Below, in pieces: positions 1 to 8,007 of a stretch of DNA of 64,000 nucleotides; the stretch's first letter is position 1; each line of letters opens with the position of its first letter. The translations under genes and the position numbers were made by a program. Source of the stretch: JBBQDZ01 sp038237515 (GTDB taxonomy: Bacteria; Actinomycetota; Thermoleophilia; Gaiellales; Gaiellaceae); the NCBI GenBank assembly GCA_038237515.1, contig JBBRYP010000015.1:3867-67866 (forward strand). The letters are read 5' to 3'. The notes below the pieces were generated by a model, which had not been told where the DNA came from, searched no databases, and worked only from the letters and a program-made list of their open reading frames with translations.

Positions 1-119
1 AGGCCGAGAACGGCGATCGCCGCGACCGAGGCGATGGTCGCCGCGCTCTCCATCAGGCTATTGACGATTTTCCGCCGGCGCACGCGGCCGCTCGCTTGCA
101 GCTTGTAGGCGACCGCCAT
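1..119 (-). CDS. pstA: Phosphate ABC transporter permease PstA (N-terminus only)
   Basis: Only about 39 N-terminal codons are inside the window; the gene runs off the left edge. The reading starts MAVAYKLQASGRVRRRKIVN and then enters a hydrophobic stretch, as expected for the cytoplasmic N-terminus and first membrane helix of PstA, one of the two channel subunits of the PstSCAB high-affinity phosphate importer. Its ATG overlaps the TGA of pstC (ATGA), so the two are translationally coupled. The assignment rests mainly on its position directly after pstC, because the visible part is short. Confidence 0.8.
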   Translation of the reverse strand, partial: MAVAYKLQASGRVRRRKIVNSLMESAATIASVAAIAVLG

Positions 120-1108
120 CAGCTCCCCCCGGTCCGCTGGAACTCGAAGCGGCTGACGATCACCTGCGCGCCGACGTTGATCAGCAGCGTGAAGACGAGC
201 AGGATCGCCGCGAGGTAGACGAGCGATGAGATCTGGAGGTTCGACGCGGCTCCCTGGTACTCGCTCGCGATCCGGCTCGCGAGGGTGTCGCCGGCTGCGA
301 AGAAGGACACGTGGATGCCGGACGATGCTCCGATCACCTGCGTCACGGCGATCGCCTCGCCGACCGCACGGCCGAGACCGAGGGCGATCGCGGCCACCAC
401 GCCGCCGCGCGTGTACGGCAGCACGACGCCGCGAACCATCTCCCAGCGCGTGAGCCCGAGGCCGAGCGCGCCCTCCTCGATCTCCCTCGGTACGCTCAGG
501 AACAGCTCTCGGCTGATGCTCGAGGTGATCGGCACGATCATGATCGTGAGGACGATGATCGCGGGCAGCTGTCCCGCCTGGTGGGGGTCGCCGTTGAAGA
601 TCGGCAAGAATCCGAACGCCGAGTGGAGGGCCGGCTCGAGGTGGTGCGCCACGAAGGGCCCGAGCACGAGGATTCCCCAGAGGCCGATCACGACGCTCGG
701 CACCGCCGCGAGCATCTCTACGAGCGATCCGACGATGCCTCTCACTCCACGCGGGGCGAGCTCGCTCAGGTAGAGCCCGATCGCGATCGAGACCGGCGCG
801 GCGATCAGCAGGGCGACGAACGAGGTCAAGGCCGTCCCGTAGATGAAGTCGAGCGCGCCGAAGTTGCCGCGGATCGGATCCCAGGTGCGATGGACAAGGA
901 ACGAAAGGCCGTACTTCGAGATCGCGGGCCAGGCCTGCGCGAAGACCTTGTAGGTGAGCAGCCCGACGAGAGCAAGTGTCCCGACCGCGGCCGCGCCGGT
1001 GAGGGCATAGAGAGCGGCGTCGCCGAGACGGCCGCCGAATCGCCGCCGCCGCGCAAGCGCGTCGGCAGGCTGCCGCACGGAGGACGCCTCCACACGGCAA
1101 GCTTGCAT
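119..1108 (-). CDS. pstC: Phosphate ABC transporter permease PstC
   Basis: A 329-residue integral membrane protein, normal length for PstC. A basic N-terminus (to about residue 28) precedes a first helix near 30-55. A periplasmic loop (about 55-85) leads to the binding-protein-dependent permease domain with further helices from about 90 to 320. The EAA-type loop reads EEGALGLGLTRWEMVRGVVLP (about 213-233), and GRAVGEAIAVTQVIG follows, as is typical of PstC. It forms the channel with PstA and is energised by PstB. It diverges from pstB across a 110-bp region with PHO-box-like repeats. No pstS lies on the visible side. The ATG start is supported by the length of the N-terminal tail but has no clear ribosome binding site. 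Confidence 0.93.
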   Translation of the reverse strand: MQACRVEASSVRQPADALARRRRFGGRLGDAALYALTGAAAVGTLALVGLLTYKVFAQAWPAISKYGLSFLVHRTWDPIRGNFGALDFIYGTALTSFVALLIAAPVSIAIGLYLSELAPRGVRGIVGSLVEMLAAVPSVVIGLWGILVLGPFVAHHLEPALHSAFGFLPIFNGDPHQAGQLPAIIVLTIMIVPITSSISRELFLSVPREIEEGALGLGLTRWEMVRGVVLPYTRGGVVAAIALGLGRAVGEAIAVTQVIGASSGIHVSFFAAGDTLASRIASEYQGAASNLQISSLVYLAAILLVFTLLINVGAQVIVSRFEFQRTGGS

Positions 1109-1133
1109 CTTGCGGGAGGGGTGCCCAGGGTCG

Positions 1134-1173
1134 GTTCACCAGACCGTCACCAGACGTTCACGCCCTGTCACCC
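1134..1173. promoter_or_regulatory. PHO-box-like direct repeats between pstC and pstB
   Basis: Four tandem heptamers are visible: GTTCACC (1134-1140), CGTCACC (1145-1151), GTTCACG (1156-1162) and TGTCACC (1166-1172). The shared TCAC core recurs every 11, 11 and 10 bp, about one helical turn. Actinobacterial PhoP binds 11-nt direct repeat units containing GTTCACC. Their position in the divergent pstC/pstB promoter region strongly suggests control by phosphate starvation. Confidence 0.8.
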
Positions 1174-1218
1174 CTGGCCGCGGAATGCGAGGATGACACT
1201 CCCAGCGCGGAGACCATT

Positions 1219-2049
1219 GTGGCGCCTCCCCAGATAGCCCTCCAGACACCCCCGCGCCTTCCGCCCGCCAGCACGCGGGAGGTGGTCTTCGACATCCGCG
1301 ATCTGAGCGTTGCCTACGGCAGCTCGACGGCGATCTCCGGCGTCACTCTCGAGGTGTACAGAAACCTGGTGACCGCGGTGATCGGCCCGTCCGGGTGCGG
1401 GAAGAGCACGTTCATCCGCTGCCTCAACCGGATGAACGACCTCGTTCCGAGCGTCTCGGTCAGCGGGGAGCTCCTCTACCACGGCGTGAACCTCTACGGG
1501 AGCGACGTCGACCCGATCGAGGTTCGCCGCAGGATCGGGATGGTCTTCCAGCGGCCGAATCCGTTTCCGAAGTCGATCTACGACAACGTGGGGTTCGCCC
1601 CACGCGTGCTCGGGATGAAAGCCGGCCTGGACGGCCGGGTGGAGCAGGCGCTACGCCGCGCCGCCCTCTGGGACGAGGTGAAGGATCGCCTGAAGGCGAG
1701 CGCTCTTCGGCTCTCCGGCGGACAGCAGCAGCGGCTCTGCATCGCGCGCGCGCTCGCCGTCGAGCCGGAGGTAATCCTTCTGGACGAGCCAGCCTCGGCA
1801 CTCGACCCGATCGCGACCGCGGCGATCGAGGATCTGATGCACGAGCTGAAGAGCGAGTACACCCTCGTGATCGTCACCCACAACATGCAGCAGGCGGCGC
1901 GCGTGGCCGACGTGACGGCCTTCTTCAGCCTCGAGGTCGAGAACGGCGACCGCCGCGGCGTCCTGGTCGAGTACGACGAGACGGCCAAGATCTTCACCCA
2001 GCCTGCCGACAAGCGCACGGAGGACTACGTCACGGGTCGCTTCGGGTGA
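1219..2049 (+). CDS. pstB: Phosphate ABC transporter ATP-binding protein PstB
   Basis: A 276-residue ATPase of the PstSCAB importer. Walker A is GPSGCGKST (56-64), the Q-loop lies in FQRPNPFP (about 110-117), the signature is LSGGQQQ (165-171) and Walker B is VILLDEP (185-191). It is followed by ASALDP, where most PstB proteins have TSALDP, and the H-loop is VTHNMQQA. The GTG at 1219 is the most upstream start that preserves the domain; about 22 low-complexity, proline-rich residues precede the ABC core. The stop overlaps the start of phoU (GTGA). It is divergent from pstC, an unusual split of the pst genes, and probably under the shared PHO boxes. Confidence 0.95.
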   Translation: MAPPQIALQTPPRLPPASTREVVFDIRDLSVAYGSSTAISGVTLEVYRNLVTAVIGPSGCGKSTFIRCLNRMNDLVPSVSVSGELLYHGVNLYGSDVDPIEVRRRIGMVFQRPNPFPKSIYDNVGFAPRVLGMKAGLDGRVEQALRRAALWDEVKDRLKASALRLSGGQQQRLCIARALAVEPEVILLDEPASALDPIATAAIEDLMHELKSEYTLVIVTHNMQQAARVADVTAFFSLEVENGDRRGVLVEYDETAKIFTQPADKRTEDYVTGRFG

Positions 2050-2735
2050 GAGTCACTTTCCAGGAGGAGCTCTCGCAGCTCGAAGCGACGCTTCTGGAGG
2101 AGGGCGAGCTCGTCCGGCGTGCCTTGCGCGGCGCTGTCAAGGCGGTGGCCGACAGCGATGCGGACCTCGCGGACGAGGTGATCGACTTCGACGACGAGGT
2201 CGACCAGCAGTATGTCGCGATCCAGGACGGGATCGAGTCGCTGCTCGCAAGGCAGACGCCTGTCGCGATCGACCTGCGGCTCGTCCTCGCGATGCTCCAC
2301 ATCAACCTGCACCTCGAGCGCATGGCCGACTACTGCGTGACGATCGCGAAGCTCGTGAAGCTCACCGCAGAGCTGCCCGGCGAGCCGCGCATGGTCGAGG
2401 CCTTCGAGGAGATGGGAGAGCGCGCCGAGGAGATGCTGCGCGTCGCCCTCAACTCCTTTTCCGCGAGAAACGTCGTCCGGGCGGAGTCGCTCGTCGAGCT
2501 CGACGAGCTGATCGACCGTGCCAACCGCCGTGCGGTCGAGCAGGTGCTTGCCCTCGGGGGCGACCTCAGCCTGCACGAGTGGAGCCTGCGGATGCTCGTC
2601 GTCTCGCGCTGCCTGGAGCGGATCGGCGACCACGCTGTCGACATCGGCGAACAGACCGCGTACCTCGTCACAGCCGAGTTCCGCGAGTTCACCGACGCGT
2701 CGCACCCCGAGAACGCCGGCCGCCCCAGCCCCTAA
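2046..2735 (+). CDS. phoU: Phosphate signalling regulator PhoU
   Basis: 229 residues beginning VRVTFQEELSQLEATLLEEG. It is all-helical, with two repeated PhoU domains (about 5-95 and 115-215) and the acidic metal-binding motifs EVIDFDDEVD and ESLVELDELID, plus LERMADYCVTIAKL and LERIGDHAVDIGE, one per repeat. PhoU links PstB to the PhoR sensor kinase and represses the Pho response when phosphate is plentiful. The GTG start is set by the 4-bp overlap with the pstB stop; an upstream extension of this frame would only be a shadow of pstB. Confidence 0.95.
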   Translation: MRVTFQEELSQLEATLLEEGELVRRALRGAVKAVADSDADLADEVIDFDDEVDQQYVAIQDGIESLLARQTPVAIDLRLVLAMLHINLHLERMADYCVTIAKLVKLTAELPGEPRMVEAFEEMGERAEEMLRVALNSFSARNVVRAESLVELDELIDRANRRAVEQVLALGGDLSLHEWSLRMLVVSRCLERIGDHAVDIGEQTAYLVTAEFREFTDASHPENAGRPSP

Positions 2736-2738
2736 GAT
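2733..2738 (+). promoter_or_regulatory. -10 box TAAGAT for a leaderless start at 2745
   Basis: TAAGAT ends 6 nt before the GTG at 2745 and overlaps the phoU stop codon. No ribosome binding site lies between. This spacing would place transcription start on or next to the start codon, the pattern of leaderless actinobacterial mRNAs. Prediction only. Confidence 0.5.
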
Positions 2739-2744
2739 GCAGCC

Positions 2745-2990
2745 GTGCAGCGGAACCGGCTCCTGACGCTCGCTGCGGTCGTGCTGGCGATCGCGCTGAT
2801 CGTCGTCGCGGCGCTCTACTGGGCGGAGCCGGCCCGGTCGCTGCCCTCCTTCTTCCCGGGCCACGAGAAGGGCTCCGGTCACCATCACGTCAAGCACGGC
2901 ATCGCGGCCTTCCTCCTCGGCCTCGCCGTGCTCGCCTTTGCCTGGTTCCGGAGCGGCGATCCGGCGCGGCGCGGCGCCGCTCGCGCGTAG
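2745..2990 (+). CDS. Small two-helix membrane protein of unknown function
   Basis: 81 residues. A hydrophobic segment (about 7-25) is followed by a polar loop containing the histidine-rich GHEKGSGHHHVKHG (about 39-52), then a second hydrophobic segment (about 53-67) and a short arginine-rich tail. It could be a tiny inner-membrane protein; the histidines could bind metal, but that is a guess. It begins at a GTG placed 6 nt after a -10-like box and ends 13 bp before uppP, so the two are probably cotranscribed. No family is recognised. Confidence 0.6.
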   Translation: MQRNRLLTLAAVVLAIALIVVAALYWAEPARSLPSFFPGHEKGSGHHHVKHGIAAFLLGLAVLAFAWFRSGDPARRGAARA

Positions 2991-3003
2991 CCTCCCGCCC
3001 GGC

Positions 3004-3864
3004 GTGCTGATCTCCTACGGACAAGCCGTCGTGCTCGGCCTGCTCCAGGGCTTCGCGGAGCTCTTCCCGATCTCGAGCCTCGGCCACAGCGTGATCGCGC
3101 CGCGCCTCCTCGGCTGGCACATCCACCAGAACGACAAGTTCTTCGTCACGTTCCTCGTGGCGACCCACCTGGCAACGGCTCTCGTGCTGCTCGGCTTCTT
3201 CAGGCGCGACTGGGCCCGCATCCTCAAAGGGCTCGGGCGCTCGATCCGGGAGCGTCAGATAGCGCCCGACGACTCCGACGCCAAGCTCGCCTGGCTGCTC
3301 GTCGTCGGCACGATCCCCGCCGGCATCCTCGGCCTGCTGCTCGAGCACCCGCTCCGGCACGCGTTCGCCTCCGCGCGCTCGGCGGCCTTCTTCCTGATCC
3401 TCAACGGCTTCCTGCTCTACGGCGCCGAACGGCTCCGCCGCCGGGCGCCCGCGAGCGAACAGGGCGACCCCGACGCCCGGATCGCGCGGCGCCTCGGCTG
3501 GCGCGACTCCGTGCTCGTCGGCGGCGCCCAGGCGCTCGCGCTCATCCCCGGCTTCTCACGCTCGGGCGCGACCATGGGCGGCGGCCTGCTCGCGGGGCTC
3601 TCGAACGAGGACGCTGCGCGGTTCGCCTTCCTGCTCGCGACGCCGATCATCGGCGCGGCCGCCCTGCTCAAGCTACCGGAGCTCTTCGGCCCCGACGGGA
3701 ACGGCATCCGCGGCCCTGCACTCGTGGGCTCTCTGTGCTCGGCCGTCACGGCCTACTTCTCGGTGCGATTCCTGATGCGGTTCTTCGAGACGAACCGCCT
3801 TGACCCGTTCGCTGTCTACTGCGTCCTCGCCGGCGTGGCGGCGACGATCTACTTCGTGACGTAG
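3004..3864 (+). CDS. uppP: Undecaprenyl-diphosphatase (BacA/UppP family)
   Basis: 286 residues and about eight hydrophobic segments. UppP dephosphorylates undecaprenyl diphosphate at the membrane, recycling the lipid carrier for cell wall synthesis. Both family motifs are present near the expected places: QGFAELFPISSLGHS (first active-site motif; most homologues have PISSSGH) and IPGFSRSGATMGGG (second motif with the catalytic SRSG). The frame is open further upstream, but the GTG at 3004, VLISYGQAVVLGLLQG, matches the family N-terminus and avoids overlap with the preceding gene. The SSLGH variant is worth noting but not inactivating by itself. Confidence 0.9.
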   Translation: MLISYGQAVVLGLLQGFAELFPISSLGHSVIAPRLLGWHIHQNDKFFVTFLVATHLATALVLLGFFRRDWARILKGLGRSIRERQIAPDDSDAKLAWLLVVGTIPAGILGLLLEHPLRHAFASARSAAFFLILNGFLLYGAERLRRRAPASEQGDPDARIARRLGWRDSVLVGGAQALALIPGFSRSGATMGGGLLAGLSNEDAARFAFLLATPIIGAAALLKLPELFGPDGNGIRGPALVGSLCSAVTAYFSVRFLMRFFETNRLDPFAVYCVLAGVAATIYFVT

Positions 3865-3912
3865 CTAGCGAGGCCGCCCGACCTGGACATGATTAGGTCG
3901 AAGAGTCGCGGG

Positions 3913-3918
3913 TAGAGT
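3913..3918 (+). promoter_or_regulatory. -10 box TAGAGT for a leaderless start at 3926
   Basis: TAGAGT lies 7 nt upstream of the GTG at 3926, with no Shine-Dalgarno sequence. The same arrangement recurs at other first genes in this window. Confidence 0.45.
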
Positions 3919-3925
3919 CGGCGCC

Positions 3926-4243
3926 GTGTCCCTCGCGCCCCAGAAGACCCTCGTCCGGGTGCTGGCATCGGGAGCGTTCGGCTTCGGCGCCCTCGGCGTC
4001 AGCCGCCCCTCGAGGCTCGCGGCCATGATGGGCTCCGACGAGGAGACGGCGCGAGAGGTGGGCTTCCGGGACATCGGCAGTGCCCTGGTGCTGCTCGGCA
4101 GCGAGCGCCCCCGGGCCGCGATCGCGCAGAGGATGCTCTACGACCTGAGCGATGCGTACCTCTTCGGCCGCGGGCGCCCGAAGGTGGCCGCGGCCGCCCT
4201 GGCGTTCGCCGCGCTCGGAGCCGTCGCCTTCTTCTCCGACTAG
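3926..4243 (+). CDS. Hypothetical small alanine-rich membrane-associated protein
   Basis: 105 residues: MSLAPQKTLVRVLASGAFG at the start, a conserved-looking core ETAREVGFRDIGSALVLLGSERPRAAI, and a hydrophobic C-terminus (about 88-103). The RDIGxALVLL pattern resembles DUF4267-type small membrane proteins, but I cannot assign it firmly. Codon composition matches its neighbours, and a TAGAGT box sits 7 nt before the GTG. The following hydrolase begins about 50 bp downstream. Confidence 0.55.
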   Translation: MSLAPQKTLVRVLASGAFGFGALGVSRPSRLAAMMGSDEETAREVGFRDIGSALVLLGSERPRAAIAQRMLYDLSDAYLFGRGRPKVAAAALAFAALGAVAFFSD

Positions 4244-4295
4244 CGCCGCGCTGGCCTCCCTCCCGACTCCCCGGCCGCTTCGCAGCGGCGCCGAG

Positions 4296-4925
4296 GTGCG
4301 CGTCACTGGCGAAATCGGCCGGCGCGCCGTCGTCTGCGTGAACGGTGGCTCCGGCCGCGACGTCCCCGGAACCTGGAGCGCGTCGGTCGAGTACCTCGTT
4401 CGACGGCTTGCGCCTCGCTTCCCCGAGATTGCGTTCCTCGAAGTTCGGTATCGCATCAAGTCGTGGAACCAGCTCGAGATGTGCGCGGAGGACGCCGCCG
4501 CCGCGATCGACGAAGCTGTGGCGGGCGGCGCCCGCGAGACGATTCTCCTCGGCTACTCCATGGGCGGTGCCGTAGCGATCAAGGTGGCCGGCCACGCGTC
4601 CGTCTCGACGGTGATCGGTCTCGCGCCCTGGATTCCCGACCGGCTCGGCCTCCGCGGCCTCCACGGCCGGCGTCTCACCGTGTTCCACGGCGCGCTCGAT
4701 CGCTATCTACCGGGCATCCCCGGCGTCAGCCCGGCGAACTCGAAGCGCGGCTTCGATCGGGCGGTTGCGGAGGGCGTGGAGGCCACTTACACGCTGATCC
4801 GCGGCGGGATCCATCCGATTGCGCTGCGAGCTCCTTCGGGCGAAATCGTCTCCGCACCGAGGGCGCGAAGGTGGGCGAGCCTCGTCGCGGAGGAGCTCAG
4901 GCGCCCTGCACGGACAGGTCCATAG
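4296..4925 (+). CDS. Alpha/beta hydrolase
   Basis: About 209 residues from the GTG at 4296 (VRVTGEIGRRAVVCVNGGSG). The nucleophile elbow is GYSMGG, preceded by a strand (ETILL) as in alpha/beta hydrolases; a loop with GRRLTVFHGALDRYLPG should carry the acid, and GGIHPIAL carries the likely catalytic histidine. The oxyanion region is VCVNGGSGRDVPGTW. The substrate is unknown: a small esterase, lipase or dienelactone-hydrolase-like activity is plausible. The start is uncertain, since the frame is open back to 4152 inside the previous gene and a CTG at 4251 is another option. It ends 15 bp before the convergent desaturase. Confidence 0.7.
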   Translation: MRVTGEIGRRAVVCVNGGSGRDVPGTWSASVEYLVRRLAPRFPEIAFLEVRYRIKSWNQLEMCAEDAAAAIDEAVAGGARETILLGYSMGGAVAIKVAGHASVSTVIGLAPWIPDRLGLRGLHGRRLTVFHGALDRYLPGIPGVSPANSKRGFDRAVAEGVEATYTLIRGGIHPIALRAPSGEIVSAPRARRWASLVAEELRRPARTGP

Positions 4926-4940
4926 CTCGTTGTCCCGTCG

Positions 4941-5894
4941 CTACTCGACCGCGGCGGCCGGCGCCATGCGGCGTCGCTCGAGCTGCGAGCGAGTCGGGCG
5001 GCGGACATCCCAGACGAGGCCGGCTTTCTCGAGGCCGTGAATCACGAGCCAGGACAGGTCCACCTGAAACCGGCCGAGGCCGTGGCGGGCGGAGCTCGGA
5101 AAGGCGTGATGGTTGTTGTGCCAGCCCTCGCCGAAGACGAGCAAAGCAACGAGCCAGTTGTTGCGAGCCTCGTCGCGCGAGCGGTACTCCTGGCGGCCGA
5201 ACATGTGGCAGATCGAGTTCACGCTGAAGGTGGCGTGCTGGTAGAGGAAGATCCGCAGCAGGCCGCCCCAGACCATCGCCTCGAGCCCGCGATCGACAGA
5301 GCCGCCGACGAGGTAGCCCACGAGGAACGGCAGCCCGAGCGTCAGCACCACCCACAGGAGGTAGAGGCGGTCGATCGTTCGCACGAGCCGATCCTGGTAG
5401 AGGTCGCGGCCGTACTCGCGCCCGCGCTCCATCCCCTTGAGCGTGAAGAGCCAGCCGACGTGCGCGTGCGCGAAGCCCCGGAGCGCTCCGAGCGGGCCGT
5501 CGCCGTGACCGACGTGCGGCGAGTGCGGATCCCCCTCCTTGTCGGACAGCGCATGGTGCTTCCGGTGGTCGGTGACCCACTGAGTGAGCGGGCCCTGCAT
5601 GGTCATGCAGCCGAGGATCGCGAGCAGCGCCTTCACCGGCGCGCTCGTCTCGAAGCCCTTGTGGGTGAAGTAGCGGTGGAAGCCGATCGTCGTACCGAAC
5701 GCGATCACCGTGTACAGGACGACGAGCAGGACGAGGTCGACGAGGTGGAAGGCGACGCCCCAGAGGAGGCCCATGGCCGAGACGAGACCGATGGGCGGCG
5801 CCGCGACGGCGATCAGCGTGACCACCTGGCTCGCCAGGCTCGTCTGGCGGCGAACCGTGGCGACCCGTGACGGGGCGTAGAGAGCGTCGTCCAT
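4941..5894 (-). CDS. Acyl-CoA/acyl-lipid delta-9-type fatty acid desaturase
   Basis: 317 residues from the ATG at 5894. All three histidine boxes of the membrane desaturase family are visible: HRYFTH, DHRKHH and HNNHH, with EGDPHSPH after the second. Hydrophobic segments flank the boxes. These enzymes insert a cis double bond into a saturated acyl chain, typically at C9, using a di-iron centre, O2 and an electron donor. It is divergent from the flavoprotein/DUF1365/Cfa operon that begins at 5978, whose methyltransferases would need exactly such an unsaturated chain. A TACAGT box ends 9 nt before the ATG. Upstream in-frame codons are arginine-rich and not family-like, so I chose MDDALYAPSR. 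Confidence 0.9.
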   Translation of the reverse strand: MDDALYAPSRVATVRRQTSLASQVVTLIAVAAPPIGLVSAMGLLWGVAFHLVDLVLLVVLYTVIAFGTTIGFHRYFTHKGFETSAPVKALLAILGCMTMQGPLTQWVTDHRKHHALSDKEGDPHSPHVGHGDGPLGALRGFAHAHVGWLFTLKGMERGREYGRDLYQDRLVRTIDRLYLLWVVLTLGLPFLVGYLVGGSVDRGLEAMVWGGLLRIFLYQHATFSVNSICHMFGRQEYRSRDEARNNWLVALLVFGEGWHNNHHAFPSSARHGLGRFQVDLSWLVIHGLEKAGLVWDVRRPTRSQLERRRMAPAAAVE

Positions 5895-5977
5895 CGCGGC
5901 GGCACTGTAGCCGCTCTCGACAACCACTACTCCAGCCTGGTCGAATAGCGAGTGATGACTTTCGCCCGGATCACGAC

Positions 5978-7195
5978 GTGAGGATCGCGGTCGTCGGCGC
6001 CGGCGTCTCCGGCCTCGGTGCCGCATACCTGCTTTCGCGCGCACACGACGTCGAGGTGTTCGAACAGGCCGCGCACCCGGGGGGACACTCCCACACCGTC
6101 GACCACGCCGGGCTCCGTCTCGACACGGGCTTCCTCGTCCACAACGAGCGCAACTACCCCCTGCTCACACGCCTCTTCCGGGAGCTCGGCGTCGAGACCC
6201 GGCCCTCCGAGATGTCCTTCTCCGTGAGCTGCGGGCACTGCGGGCTCGAGTGGTCGGGCCGGCGGCCCTTCGCCCAGCGCCGGAACCTCCGGGACCCTCG
6301 CTTCGCACGGTTCCTGCTCGAGGTCGCGCGCTGGCTGCGGACAGCACGGCGCTCGCTCGAGCAGCGCGACTACGAGCAGCACACGCTCGAACGCTACGTC
6401 ACCGAGCGCCGCTATTCCCACCGCTTCAGGACGCACTTCCTGATCCCACTCACCTCCGCGCTCTGGTCAACCGCTCCCGAGCGGGCGCTCGACTTTCCCG
6501 CCGCCTACGCGATCCGCTTCTTCGAGCACCACGGGATGCTCGGCTTCGGGCGCTTCCGCTGGCGGACGGTCCACGGCGGGAGCCGGGCCTACGTCGCCCG
6601 GATCGCCGAGCACCTCGGGCCTCACCTGCGAACCGGACTGGGCGTCCGTTCGATCGAGCGGCGCGCCGACGGTATCGAGGTGCGTACCGAGGACGGGGAA
6701 ACGCGGGGGTTCGACAAGGTGGTCGTCGCGACCCATGCTGACCAGGCACTCCGGCTCCTCGCCGACCCGAGCGACGAGGAGCGGAGCGTCCTCGGTGCCT
6801 TCCGGTACACCTCGAACGAGACCGTCCTGCACACGGACGAGCGTTTCCTCCCGCACGCGCACGCCGCCCGTGCCTCCTGGAACTACCAGGTGAACGGATC
6901 CGCGCGGCCGACGATGACCTACTACCTCAACCGCCTGCAGGGGCTCGAGAGCGACCGCGACTACTGCGTGACGCTCAACCGCTCGGACGAGATCGCCCCG
7001 GAGAAGGTCCTCCGCAGGCTCGTCTACGAGCACCCCCTATACACGCTCGAAAGCCTCGCGGCGCAGCGCCCGCTGACCGCTCTCTCGGGGGTGCGGCACA
7101 CACTCTTCGCAGGCGCCCACCACGGCAACGGCTTCCACGAGGACGGCCTCGCCTCCGGTGTTCGCGCGGCCGCGCTCCTCGGAGTCGACTGGTGA
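5978..7195 (+). CDS. FAD/NAD(P)-binding oxidoreductase, COG2907 (amine-oxidase-like)
   Basis: 405 residues from GTG: VRIAVVGAGVSGLGAAYLLS is a Rossmann dinucleotide motif (GAGVSG), followed by the FAD-ribose acid in VEVFEQ and the GGHSHTV motif of the amine oxidase/protoporphyrinogen oxidase superfamily. The C-terminal GAHHGNGFHEDGLASG closes the FAD site. COG2907 proteins are repeatedly found beside DUF1365 and Cfa genes, and here all three overlap. It probably oxidises or desaturates an acyl chain during modified fatty acid synthesis (inference). The GTG places the Rossmann strand at the extreme N-terminus. It opens the rightward lipid operon. Confidence 0.85.
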   Translation: MRIAVVGAGVSGLGAAYLLSRAHDVEVFEQAAHPGGHSHTVDHAGLRLDTGFLVHNERNYPLLTRLFRELGVETRPSEMSFSVSCGHCGLEWSGRRPFAQRRNLRDPRFARFLLEVARWLRTARRSLEQRDYEQHTLERYVTERRYSHRFRTHFLIPLTSALWSTAPERALDFPAAYAIRFFEHHGMLGFGRFRWRTVHGGSRAYVARIAEHLGPHLRTGLGVRSIERRADGIEVRTEDGETRGFDKVVVATHADQALRLLADPSDEERSVLGAFRYTSNETVLHTDERFLPHAHAARASWNYQVNGSARPTMTYYLNRLQGLESDRDYCVTLNRSDEIAPEKVLRRLVYEHPLYTLESLAAQRPLTALSGVRHTLFAGAHHGNGFHEDGLASGVRAAALLGVDW

Positions 7196-8007
7196 GATCC
7201 GGCCTCTACACCGGCACCCTCGTGCACTCGCGCCGCGAGCCCGCGCGAAACAGCTTCCGCTACCGGATGTCCTTCTACTGCCTCGACCTGGACGAGCTGC
7301 CGCAGATCGAGCGCCGGCTGCGCCTCTTCTCGGTCAACCGGCCGAACCTCTTCGCGCTCTACGACCGGGACCACTTCGACGACGACGGGCGCCCGCTAAA
7401 GGAGAAGGTGGTCGCCTTCGCCGGCGATCCGGGCATCGAGCGCGTGGTCTGCCTGACGCAGCTCCGGGTGCTCGGGTACGTCTTCAACCCCGTCTCCTTC
7501 TACTGGTGCTACGGCCTTGCTTCCTCGGCTGGCGCCGACTTATGTTCGGCGGAGCCGGCATCCGCCGACGCCTCGACTCCGGAGGCCGGAGAGTCGAAGC
7601 TCGAGCTTCGATGCATGATCGCCGAGCTCAACAACACCTTCGGCGAGCGCCTACCGGAGCTGCTGCGAGGCGACTCGCTCACCTACGAGCATGACAAGCG
7701 TCTGCACGTGTCGCCGTTCTTCGGACTCGACCACCGCTATCGCTACACGTTCTCGGAACCGGAGGAGCGGGTGTTCGCCCGGATCGACGTGCTGAAGGAC
7801 GGGCGCCGGCCCCTCGTTGCCGTCCTGCAGGGCCGCCGCCGCGAGCTGACCGATGCGGCGCTGGCACGTGCTTTCGTCCGCTACCCGCTCATGCCCGTCC
7901 AGGTGATGGGCCTCATCCACTGGCAGGCGCTTCGCCTGTGGCTGAAGCACGTTCCCTTCCACCGCAAGCCGCCGTTCGTACCGGGCGCGGGATCGGTGCG
8001 CTCGTGA
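7192..8007 (+). CDS. DUF1365 family protein, lipid-modification operon
   Basis: 271 residues. The DUF1365 hallmarks are present: SGLYTGTLVHSRREPARNSFRYRMSF near the start is shortened here to its core HSRREP and FRYRMSF, then GYVFNPVSFYWCYG, AELNNTFGER, KRLHVSPFFGLDHRYRY and a C-terminal LMPVQVMGLIHWQALRLWLK. The biochemical role of the family is not established. It is almost always next to COG2907 and Cfa, which implies a part in making cyclopropane, methyl-branched or related fatty acids. An acidic low-complexity insert (SSAGADLCSAEPASADASTPEAGES) spans roughly residues 110-135 in two adjoining pieces. Starts and ends with GTGA overlaps to both neighbours. Confidence 0.85.
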   Translation: MRSGLYTGTLVHSRREPARNSFRYRMSFYCLDLDELPQIERRLRLFSVNRPNLFALYDRDHFDDDGRPLKEKVVAFAGDPGIERVVCLTQLRVLGYVFNPVSFYWCYGLASSAGADLCSAEPASADASTPEAGESKLELRCMIAELNNTFGERLPELLRGDSLTYEHDKRLHVSPFFGLDHRYRYTFSEPEERVFARIDVLKDGRRPLVAVLQGRRRELTDAALARAFVRYPLMPVQVMGLIHWQALRLWLKHVPFHRKPPFVPGAGSVRS

